Origin: Streptomyces sp. RKAG293
GTDB lineage: Bacteria; Actinomycetota; Actinomycetes; Streptomycetales; Streptomycetaceae
Length of the DNA: 64,000 nucleotides
Direction: 5' to 3'
NCBI RefSeq assembly: GCF_023701745.1
Contig: NZ_JAJOZB010000001.1
Span: 5,493,501-5,557,500, forward strand
The notes below the pieces were generated by a model. It was not told where the DNA came from. It saw only the letters and a list, made by a program, of their open reading frames with translations, and ran no database searches. Shown here one piece after another: positions 57,657-64,000 of the stretch; the first letter of the stretch is position 1; every line of letters starts with the position of its first letter. The translations under genes were made by a program, and so were the position numbers.

Positions 57657-57747
57657 TGTGACCTACCGGAAGCCCATGTATCGAGCACGGGGGGATCTCA
57701 CCTCAAGGATCGGCCTCCGGCTCACTCTGCGTGTACCGGAAGTCTCT

Positions 57748-57763
57748 GTGACGGGCCTGTGAC
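57748..57763. promoter_or_regulatory. AfsQ1 binding box GTGAC-N6-GTGAC
   Basis: GTGAC (57748-57752), GGGCCT, GTGAC (57759-57763) fits the published AfsQ1 motif GTnAC-n6-GTnAC exactly. It sits in the divergent afsQ1/sigQ promoter. Confidence 0.9.
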
Positions 57764-57880
57764 ACTCGGCGGACAGCGCCATGAAACTGGCCCGGCAGTC
57801 TTATGGACCTAAGGCAGCGGCATCCACACGGAGACCGACGCCGAATATCACCAAGACGGTTCCACCGACGGGGGCGCGAC

Positions 57881-58654
57881 ATGAACGCACTGCACAGCAC
57901 CACCACCACCGCAGTCCTTCAGCCGCGCCAGCACACCGCCGGCCGGAACGACGGGAAGTCCGGTGCCGCGAACGGACGGGGGTGCGCTCGCGGCACCGGA
58001 CGACAGACGGCACAGAGCACCGGCCAGGTGACCCGCAACCGGCCGCCGTACATGACGGCGATCGAGGGCGGCGCCGGTGCACCGGCCGCCACGGCCACGG
58101 CCACCATTCCGGCACCGCGGCACGACAGCCTGGCGGAGGCGGAGTTCACCGCCTACGTCAAGGAGCGCCGCGCCTCCCTCTACGCCACCGCTTACCACCT
58201 GACCGGTGACCGTTACGAGGCCGAGGACCTGCTGCAGAGCGCCCTGTTCTCCACCTACCGCGCCTGGGACCGGATCAGCGACAAGGCGGCCGTCGGCGGT
58301 TACCTGCGCCGCACCATGACCAACCTGCACATCAGCGCCTGGCGCCGCCGCAAGCTCAACGAGTACCCGACCGAGGAACTGCCGGAGACGGTCGGCGAGT
58401 CGGACGCGATGGGCGGCACCGAACTGCGCGCCGTGCTGTGGCAGGCGCTGGCCAAGGTTCCCGAGACCCAGCGCACCATGCTGGTGCTCCGCTACTACGA
58501 AGGCCGCACCGACCCGGAGATCGCCGACATCCTCGGCATCAGCGTCGGCACGGTGAAGAGCAGCATCTGGCGCTCGCTGCGCCGGATGCGCGAGGACGAG
58601 GCGCTGAGCTTCGGCCGCGACGAGGAGGAGTCGTTCGGCGAGCTGGTGGCCTGA
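57881..58654 (+). CDS. sigQ: ECF sigma factor SigQ
   Basis: 257 residues from ATG 57881. A low-complexity, Thr/Ala/Arg-rich N-terminal extension (about 85 residues) precedes region 2 (EAEFTAYVKERRASLYATAYHLTGDRYEAEDLLQSALFSTYRAW, YLRRTMTNLHISAWRRRK) and region 4 (ALAKVPETQRTMLVLRYYEGRTDPEIADILGISVGTVKSSIWRSLRRMRE), of the SigE/SigQ type. Divergent from afsQ1 with the AfsQ1 box between. In S. coelicolor SigQ counteracts AfsQ1/Q2; that role is carried over by synteny. The start could be later given the odd leader. Confidence 0.93.
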   Translation: MNALHSTTTTAVLQPRQHTAGRNDGKSGAANGRGCARGTGRQTAQSTGQVTRNRPPYMTAIEGGAGAPAATATATIPAPRHDSLAEAEFTAYVKERRASLYATAYHLTGDRYEAEDLLQSALFSTYRAWDRISDKAAVGGYLRRTMTNLHISAWRRRKLNEYPTEELPETVGESDAMGGTELRAVLWQALAKVPETQRTMLVLRYYEGRTDPEIADILGISVGTVKSSIWRSLRRMREDEALSFGRDEEESFGELVA

Positions 58655-58678
58655 CGATCCGGACCGTCCACAGAACGC

Positions 58679-58800
58679 CGGTCGGGGGACCGGTGGGGGG
58701 AACGGGGAAGCGGGGGGAACGGGGGATACGGGGGAACGGGGAGCGGGGGAAAAACCGGGGGGTACGGGGGAAAAGCCGCGGTCGGGGGAGCGCGGTGGGT
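58679..58800 (+). repeat. G-run-rich simple repeat tract after sigQ
   Basis: About 120 bp made of G4-G6 runs spaced by 2-5 nt (GGGGAACGGGGAAGCGGGGG type units, ACGGGGGA recurring). The G tracts are on the plus strand, i.e. in the sigQ 3' region RNA. No gene; many G-quadruplex-capable registers. Confidence 0.8.
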
Positions 58801-58859
58801 GCGGGGCTGGGCAGTCCGGGGGGACTGCGTGGTCCCGCACCTGTTCTTTGCCTGGTCGG

Positions 58860-59510
58860 TTACGCGTCCACCGGTATGTCGGTCGGCCGGTCCGCCCCGC
58901 GCGGTGCGGACAACGGCAGCGCCGTGATCCGGCGCAGTGCCTCGTCCTGGCCGCACGGGTAGGCGCCCAGGGCCGTCTGCCGGGCCACGATCGCCCGCTC
59001 GCCGCGCATCAGCCGCCAGCCCCTGCGGAGCAGGACCGTCACCGACTTGCGGCCCTCGGCCAGATCACGCCGGAACCGCCGCCAGGCCGTGACGGCCGGA
59101 CGGCCGCGCAGGCACAGGGTGTCCGCCAGCAGCCCCAGTTCGCGGCACCGGTCGGTGATGTCGGCCGCGAAGATGCCCTCGGCGACGAAGAGGGGGGAGC
59201 CGGTCAGTTCGACGTGGATCTCGCCGGTGATGGAGCTCGACGCGATGTCGTACTCGGGCACCGAGGCGCTCCCGGTCGCGCACAGCGTGCCGATCGCCGT
59301 CACCGCCGCGTCCGCGTCCCAGGACAGCGCCGAGTCCCAGTCCGTGCCGGCGCCGTGCGCCAGCTGGGGGAGGGTCGGGTCGTCGGCCTCCTTGTAGAAG
59401 TCGTCGAGGTGCAGCACCGGCAGTCCGGTACGGGCGGCCAGGGACGACTTGCCGGACCCGGAAGGGCCGGCCAGCAGGATCACACGCGCGGTGGACGGAG
59501 AGGAACTCAC
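58860..59510 (-). CDS. Uridine-kinase-like P-loop kinase
   Basis: 216 residues from GTG 59510. Walker A GPSGSGKSS right after the first strand (RVILLAGPSGSGKSSLAARTGLPVLHLDDFYKEAD), DDFYK matching the uridine-kinase motif, DWDSALSWD, FVAEGIFAADI (Walker B-like strand), and RRFRRDLAEGRKS. It would phosphorylate uridine/cytidine or a similar small molecule with ATP; a link to the nucleoside salvage genes upstream in the window is possible but there is no shared operator in front of it. The longer reading from 59585 lacks a ribosome site. Confidence 0.8.
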   Translation of the reverse strand: MSSSPSTARVILLAGPSGSGKSSLAARTGLPVLHLDDFYKEADDPTLPQLAHGAGTDWDSALSWDADAAVTAIGTLCATGSASVPEYDIASSSITGEIHVELTGSPLFVAEGIFAADITDRCRELGLLADTLCLRGRPAVTAWRRFRRDLAEGRKSVTVLLRRGWRLMRGERAIVARQTALGAYPCGQDEALRRITALPLSAPRGADRPTDIPVDA

Positions 59511-59713
59511 GAGAGAACAGTGTGCGGCATTGCGCCGACCGGGTGACCCCCTGGTCGGAGGTTTGGACGCTGTGCACTCGTCCAACTACCTTGTGTAGTC
59601 GAATGGCGATCCTTCGCGGTGCCGCGCCGTGAAGTGTCGCCGGGACACGTCCCCGTGCCGTGTTCCACCAGAGTTCCAGCAGATCACCGCACTTCTATGC
59701 CAAGCAGGTGGCC

Positions 59714-60106
59714 ATGCCGAAGCACGCCCGTCCGAAGCTGAACTCCCTGCTGCGCACCGCGGCCACCGTCACCGTGGCCGCGGCGGCCGCCGCCCTCGCG
59801 GCGAGCGGCTCGGCGTCGGCCAGCTCGGCGCCGGCCCTCACCGACTCGGCCCTCGGCTCCGATTCGGCCGTCGGCTCGACGGTGGGCTCCGATTCGGCCC
59901 TGGGGTACGCGCTGGGCCCGGTCAAGCACCTGACGATCAACCCGCTGGCGAACACCGGCACGGACCCGCTGGACAACGTGGTCGCCCCGCAGGTGGCGGA
60001 CTTCAAGCCGGTGTCGACGGGCGCCGTGACCGGGCCGCTCTCCCAGGGGGACTCGGTGTCAGAGCTGCCGCTCGTGGGCCAGCTGTCCGGGCTCCTGCCC
60101 GGCTGA
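59714..60106 (+). CDS. Small secreted protein, hypothetical
   Basis: 130 residues. Signal peptide MPKHARPKLNSLLRTAATVTVAAAAAALAASGSASA, then repeats of SALGSDSAVGS and a C-terminal part ITVNPLANTGTDPLDN-like: LTINPLANTGTDPLDNVVAPQVADFKP, ending in LSGLLPG. Same general type as the protein at 52787-53134. It overlaps the convergent membrane-protein gene by 48 nt. Confidence 0.75.
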   Translation: MPKHARPKLNSLLRTAATVTVAAAAAALAASGSASASSAPALTDSALGSDSAVGSTVGSDSALGYALGPVKHLTINPLANTGTDPLDNVVAPQVADFKPVSTGAVTGPLSQGDSVSELPLVGQLSGLLPG

Positions 60107-61573
60107 GGAACCCTCCTCCACGTACGCCGCCCCCTGCGGGCCGGGTCCGGTCGCCGCTTCCGTTCCGGTTCTGGCCTTCGGCACGGCCGCGGCCGGGATC
60201 GCGATGCCGATCGAGGCCGTCGCGACGGCCACTTCCGCGCGCCGGCCGTCGGCGTCCTCCGGGCACAGACAGCTGGTGTCGGCGGCCTCCGCGACGTACA
60301 GCAGGGCGTAGCGGACCTCCTGCGGGTCGCCGGAGCGGACGGCGCGCAGCAGGGTGCGGACGACGCGGGTGGCCTGCACGGCGCGGTGCACGACGCGCGC
60401 GGCTGCCCCCAGGGCGGTGAGCGCCGTCACGACGATCCAGACGGTGGCGTCGCTGTCGTGGGTCCCCAGGTCGCGCAGCAGCACCAGGGCCAGGCCGAGG
60501 AGCGTCAGACCGCCGAACGAGACGCCGTCACGGATGGCCAGCTTCCGCAGTACGGAAACCCGCCACCAGGGCGAGTCGTGGAAGTCCGGCGGCAGATGGA
60601 GACGGCGGGCCAGCAGCCGGTCGAGGGGCCGGGCCAGTGACAGCACCGGGTCGGTGGACGGCCGTTCGGGCCGCTCGGGCTTCGTGACGGTGGCGGGGAC
60701 GGCCTCCGAGGGCCGCCAGTGGCGGCTCCAGCGCAGCTGCGAGAGCCCGAACCCCAGCGCGCTCACCAGCAGTTCGGCGGCGCAGAGCACCCCGAGGATC
60801 GGCAGGCTGTCGGTGTCGAAGGCGTTGCCGCGCAGCGGCCGGGGCAGGGCGACGACGTCGATGGGCTCGCCGCGCCGGTAGTGCCCGTCGTCCGCCCGGA
60901 TGCAGTCGACCTCGGCGTCCCTGCGGGAGCCGTCCCAGGGGTCGGCCCAGCCGACCCCGCAGTAGTCGTCCCCGGTGTTCGACGTGACATGGGCGGTGAC
61001 CCGCTGGCCGAACACGGCGATCGAGGCCACCGGCACGGCACCGAGCAGCGCCAGGACGGCCAGGACGGCGCACCAGACCGGCAGCCGGGCCGGCAGGGCG
61101 CGCGGGGCCGGCCGGCCGGTGGCGGGCGCCTGGAGGGCGGCCCGCAGGGCGCGGCTGTCGCCGCGGGCGGTCTCGACGCGCAGGCTGCCGCCCGACGGGG
61201 TGCGGTGGACGAGCGCGGTCCGCACGATCCGGCGGCCCGAGCCGGGCGCGGAGCCGGCGCGGGCATAGAGGGTGCGTTCGAGGGTGCCGCCGGGCGGCAG
61301 TTCGAGCGGCGGGCCGTCCGGCGACAGGAAGTACAGCGGCCCGCCGGGCAGCACCACCAGCTCGCCGCGCTCGGACGTGCTGGACGGGCGGGTGTCAGGG
61401 GATGCGGACGGCGGCTCGTCGACGCGCAGCCGGCTGCGGATCCGTATCGGCCGGCCCGCGGCGACCGCGCGGACCTTGCGGCGCCCGAGCCACACCGGGA
61501 CGGACGGCACCAGGAAGCACAGGAACGCGCTGAAGGCGACATAGGGAAGAACCCCGGTGAAGCCGTCCCACAC
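60059..61573 (-). CDS. Multi-pass membrane protein of unknown function
   Basis: 504 residues from GTG 61573 (GGAGGATCCCT upstream). TM1 GVLPYVAFSAFLCFLVPSVPVWL, a charged cytosolic stretch, TM2-3 VWCAVLAVLALLGAVPVASIAVF, an extracytoplasmic segment with Cys (DDYCGVGWADPW, DAEVDCIRADDGHYRRGE), TM LPILGVLCAAELLVSALGFGL, a PWWRVSVLRKL region, TM SFGGLTLLGLALVLLRDLG and WIVVTALTALGAAARVV, and a cytosolic Cys-containing tail. Not a family I recognise. Its end overlaps the secreted-protein gene by 48 nt. Confidence 0.7.
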   Translation of the reverse strand: MWDGFTGVLPYVAFSAFLCFLVPSVPVWLGRRKVRAVAAGRPIRIRSRLRVDEPPSASPDTRPSSTSERGELVVLPGGPLYFLSPDGPPLELPPGGTLERTLYARAGSAPGSGRRIVRTALVHRTPSGGSLRVETARGDSRALRAALQAPATGRPAPRALPARLPVWCAVLAVLALLGAVPVASIAVFGQRVTAHVTSNTGDDYCGVGWADPWDGSRRDAEVDCIRADDGHYRRGEPIDVVALPRPLRGNAFDTDSLPILGVLCAAELLVSALGFGLSQLRWSRHWRPSEAVPATVTKPERPERPSTDPVLSLARPLDRLLARRLHLPPDFHDSPWWRVSVLRKLAIRDGVSFGGLTLLGLALVLLRDLGTHDSDATVWIVVTALTALGAAARVVHRAVQATRVVRTLLRAVRSGDPQEVRYALLYVAEAADTSCLCPEDADGRRAEVAVATASIGIAIPAAAVPKARTGTEAATGPGPQGAAYVEEGSSAGQEPGQLAHERQL

Positions 61574-61690
61574 AGGGATCCTCCGACGGTGGCGCACTGA
61601 CGCGGGGGGACGCGGCGGCGCGGTGGACAGGTACCTGAAACGCAACACCCCCCGCGGGTCAAGCCTGCCCCGCGAGGGGTGCCGGTGGGC

Positions 61691-61738
61691 GGAGACCTTG
61701 CTCACACGAGCGTGAGCACCGGCGTGAGCGAGGTCTCC
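61691..61738 (-). terminator. Hairpin terminator downstream of the aldehyde dehydrogenase genes
   Basis: GGAGACCTTGCTCAC (61691-61705) pairs with GTGAGCGAGGTCTCC (61724-61738), one G-T pair; an alternative inner hairpin GCTCAC/GTGAGC also forms. It lies 24 nt after the ALDH reading frame end. Confidence 0.75.
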
Positions 61739-61761
61739 GTCCGGGGTTGATCGCAGGCCGG

Positions 61762-62666
61762 TCAGACGCCGATCGGGTGCCAGACGGTCTTCGTCTCCAG
61801 GAACGCCTTGAGGCGGTCCAGGCCGGGGTCGGCGGACCAGTCGCCGTCCTTCGCGCCGCGGGGGCGCAGGACGCGCTTCATGTTGTCGGCCGCCGCGATC
61901 TGCAGATCCTTCGCCAGGCCGTCGTCCGCGCCCGTCAGGTCGATCGCGTTGACGTCCTGGTGCGAGGCGAGCGACGGGGAGATCTCCGCCGTCCGCCCGG
62001 ACAGGATGTTGACGACACCACCGGGCAGGTCCGAGGTGGCGAGCACCTCGCCCAGCGCCAGCGCGGGCAGCGGCGACTTCTCGCTCGCCACGACGATCAC
62101 CGTGTTGCCGGTGGCGATGGCCGGGGCGATCACCGAGACCAGACCGAGGAACGACGACGCCTGGGGGCGAGGACGACCACGACGCCGGTCGGCTCCGGGG
62201 TGGAGAGGTTGAAGAACGGTCCGGCGACGGGGTTCGCCGAGCCGACGATCTGGCCGATCTTGTCGGTCCAGCCCGCGTACCAGACCCAGCGGTCGACGGC
62301 CGCGTCCACCTGCGCCACGGCCTTGGCCTTGGAGATGCCCTCGGCGGCCGCGACCTCGGTGGCGAACTGCTCGCGCCGTCCGTCCAGCATCTCGGCGACG
62401 CGGTAGAGCACCTGGCCGCGGTTGTACGCGGTCGCGCCCGACCAGCCGCCGAACGCCTTGCGGGCGGCGACGACCGCGTCCCGCGCGTCCTTGCGCGACG
62501 ACAGCGGCGCGTTCGCGAGCCAGTTGCCCTTGGAGTCGGTCACCTCGTACACCCGCCCGCTCTCGCTGCGGGGGAACTTGCCCCCGACGTAAAGCTTGTA
62601 CGTCTTGAAAACGCTGAGCCGCTCGGACTTCTCAGTCTTCTCGGACTTCTCGGACTTCTCAGACAT
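61762..62666 (-). pseudogene. Aldehyde dehydrogenase family gene broken by a 1-nt frameshift
   Basis: From ATG 62666 the frame encodes an ALDH-like N-terminus (TYKLYVGGKFPRSESGRVYEVTDSKG, ARKAFGGWSGATAYNRGQVLYRVAEMLDGRREQ, VWYAGWTDKIGQIVGS, TPEPTGVVVVLAP), then shifts into RRRRSSVWSR and stops at 62130. The expected continuation (LAPQASSFLGLVSVIAPAIATGNTVIVVASEKSPLPALALGEVLATSDLPGGVVN) is in the next frame and runs to 61762. Adding one C to the C5 run at 62167-62163 restores one open frame. This class is a short, Cys-less ALDH partner (about 300 residues) encoded after a full ALDH; here it overlaps that gene by 8 bp. True mutation or assembly error cannot be told apart. Confidence 0.85.
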
Positions 62667-64000
62667 CGAGGTACGCCTCCAGGCCGTGACGGCCGCCTTC
62701 GCGGCCGAAGCCCGATTCCTTGTAGCCGCCGAAGGGCGAGGTCGGGTCGAACTTGTTGAACGTGTTGGCCCAGACGACGCCCGCGCGGAGCTGGTTCGCC
62801 ATCCACAGGATGCGCGAGCCCTTCTCCGTCCAGATGCCGGCCGACAGGCCGTACTGCGTGTTGTTGGCCTTCTCGACGGCCTCGGCCGGGGTGCGGAACG
62901 TCAGCACGGACAGCACCGGGCCGAAGATCTCCTCGCGGGCGATCCGGTGCGCCTGGGTGACGTTCGTGAAGAGCGTCGGGCGGAACCAGAAGCCGGCGGA
63001 CGGCAGGTCGCAGGCCGGGGCCCAGCGATCGGCGCCCTCGGCCTCGCCGGCCTCGGTGAGCTCGGTGATGCGGGCCAGCTGCTCGGCGGAGTTGATGGCG
63101 CCGATGTCGGTGTTCTTGTCCAGCGGGTCGCCGACGCGCAGCGTCTGCATCCGGCGCTTGAGCGCGTCCAGCACCTCCTCGGCCACGGACTCCTGGACCA
63201 GGAGGCGGGAGCCGGCGCAGCAGACGTGCCCCTGGTTGAAGAAGATGCCGTTGACGATGCCCTCGACGGCCTGGTCGACCGGCGCGTCGTCGAAGACGAT
63301 GTTGGCGGCCTTGCCGCCCAGCTCCAGCGTGACCTTCTTGTCCGTGCCGGCGATGGACCGGGCGATGGCCTTGCCGACCTCGGTGGAGCCGGTGAAGGCG
63401 ACCTTGTTGATGTCCGGGTGCTCCACGAGCGCCGCGCCGGTGGCGCCGTCGCCCGTGATGATGTTGACGACACCCTTGGGCAGCCCGGCCTGGCGGCAGA
63501 TGTCCGCGAAGAACAGGGCGCTGAGCGGGGTCGTCTCGGCGGGCTTGAGCACCACCGTGTTGCCCGCGGCGAGCGCCGGGGCGATCTTCCACGCGAGCAT
63601 CAGCAGCGGGAAGTTCCACGGGATGACCTGGCCGGCCACGCCCAGCGGGCGCGGGTCGGCGCCGTAGCCGGCGTGGCCGAGCTTGTCGGCCCAGCCCGCG
63701 TAGTAGAAGAAGTGCGCGGCGACGAGCGGCAGGTCGGTGTCGCGGGTCTCGCGGATCGGCTTGCCGTTGTCCAGCGACTCCAGCACGGCCAGCTCGCGGG
63801 AGCGCTCCTGGACGATGCGGGCGATCCGGAACAGGTACTTGGCGCGCTCGGCGCCGGGCAGCGCGGACCACTTCTCGAACGCCTTGCGGGCCGCCTTCAC
63901 CGCCCGGTCCACGTCCTCGGCCCCGGCCTGGGCGACCTCGGAGAGGACCTCCTCGGAGGAGGGCGAGACGGTCTTGAAGACCTTGCCGGCGGCGGCATCG
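62659..64000 (-). CDS. Aldehyde dehydrogenase, 5' end beyond the window
   Basis: The frame is open from the right edge to a TGA at 62661-62659 (about 446 codons visible). NAD-binding and catalytic motifs: VIPWNFPLLMLAWKIAPALAAGNTVVLKPAE, FTGSTEVGKAIA, ELGGKAANIVFDDA (the Glu general base), FFNQGHVCCAGSRLLVQ (nucleophile Cys), EEIFGPVLSVLTF, GVVWANTFNKFDPTSPFGGYKESGFGRE. A tetrameric-type ALDH oxidising aldehydes to acids with NAD(P). The gene begins upstream of the window; residues before DRAVKAARKAFEKW read DAAAGKVFKTVSPSSEEVL. The second, frameshifted ALDH gene starts inside its last codons. Confidence 0.93.
   Translation of the reverse strand, partial: DAAAGKVFKTVSPSSEEVLSEVAQAGAEDVDRAVKAARKAFEKWSALPGAERAKYLFRIARIVQERSRELAVLESLDNGKPIRETRDTDLPLVAAHFFYYAGWADKLGHAGYGADPRPLGVAGQVIPWNFPLLMLAWKIAPALAAGNTVVLKPAETTPLSALFFADICRQAGLPKGVVNIITGDGATGAALVEHPDINKVAFTGSTEVGKAIARSIAGTDKKVTLELGGKAANIVFDDAPVDQAVEGIVNGIFFNQGHVCCAGSRLLVQESVAEEVLDALKRRMQTLRVGDPLDKNTDIGAINSAEQLARITELTEAGEAEGADRWAPACDLPSAGFWFRPTLFTNVTQAHRIAREEIFGPVLSVLTFRTPAEAVEKANNTQYGLSAGIWTEKGSRILWMANQLRAGVVWANTFNKFDPTSPFGGYKESGFGREGGRHGLEAYLDV

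Noticed and set aside
1..64000. tRNA, rRNA, integrase or attachment site
   Set aside because: I saw no cloverleaf, conserved rRNA stretch, integrase motif or paired direct repeats of att type; the accessory stretch at 45-51 kb has no integration gene.

Overview
The window is high-GC actinobacterial DNA and reads as a core-chromosome segment of a Streptomyces. The evidence is dense third-position G/C codon use, many GTG starts, frequent 1-4 bp start/stop overlaps, and Streptomyces-type genes: the afsQ1/afsQ2/sigQ signalling locus, an XRE/DUF5753-DUF397-ATPase trio, DUF4253 and DUF6247 proteins, an SCO1431-like mini-membrane protein and a Kdn/sialic-acid type cell-wall glycopolymer cluster. From memory the gene order resembles the sdh-to-afsQ part of the S. 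coelicolor chromosome. I see no tRNA, rRNA, CRISPR array, transposase or origin.

Layout. 1-6.4 kb: a DCC-family redox protein (cut by the left edge) and a small membrane protein under a twin-operator promoter; then an MMPL/RND exporter divergent from an OmpR-type response regulator/histidine kinase pair. 6.4-12.6 kb: MFS transporter and divergent MarR regulator, tandem carboxymuconolactone-decarboxylase-fold protein, secreted M4 metalloprotease, and an XRE-like regulator. 12.6-16.1 kb: sdhCDAB (complex II). 16.3-26.7 kb: a divergent OHCU-decarboxylase-like gene that seems to start at CTG, secreted GH20 hexosaminidase, DUF4253, an ECF sigma factor with a probable membrane partner, a large HEAT-repeat protein, a lipoprotein L,D-transpeptidase, a stand-alone acyl-CoA mutase large subunit and a 43-residue membrane protein. 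26.8-28.3 kb: FAD monooxygenase. 28.4-36.9 kb: two divergent gene sets for a nonulosonate cell-wall glycopolymer (acyltransferase, GT52-like, GT2 / DUF6716, NeuA-HAD fusion, NeuB, a further glycosyltransferase-like protein). 37.2-38.3 kb: an M20 amidohydrolase homologue that has lost its metal and catalytic motifs.

38.4-45.4 kb: a nucleoside uptake and salvage block: BMP-family binding lipoprotein, then ATPase, two permeases, cytidine deaminase and thymidine phosphorylase in one overlapping operon. Adenosine deaminase at 51.5 kb is physically separate, but a 12-bp palindrome (CTACGCGCGTAG, or 10 of 12) lies in the promoter region of all three transcription units, suggesting one regulon. Between them (45.4-51.4 kb) is an accessory-looking stretch: DUF397/XRE/ATPase trio, MFS-LysR pair, DUF6247, alpha/beta hydrolase, two gene remnants, and three copies of a structured 78-bp inverted repeat whose arms covary.

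52.7-64 kb: small secreted proteins and lipoproteins, PspC and VanZ proteins, the afsQ2-afsQ1/sigQ locus with a clear GTGAC-N6-GTGAC box, a uridine-kinase-like ATPase, a multi-pass membrane protein, and two overlapping aldehyde dehydrogenase genes. The second of these carries a 1-nt frameshift in a homopolymer; the first runs off the right edge.

Most gene identities rest on motifs and family resemblance read by eye, without database comparison. Start codons were chosen from Shine-Dalgarno sequences, stop/start overlaps and family N-termini and are often not the longest possible.
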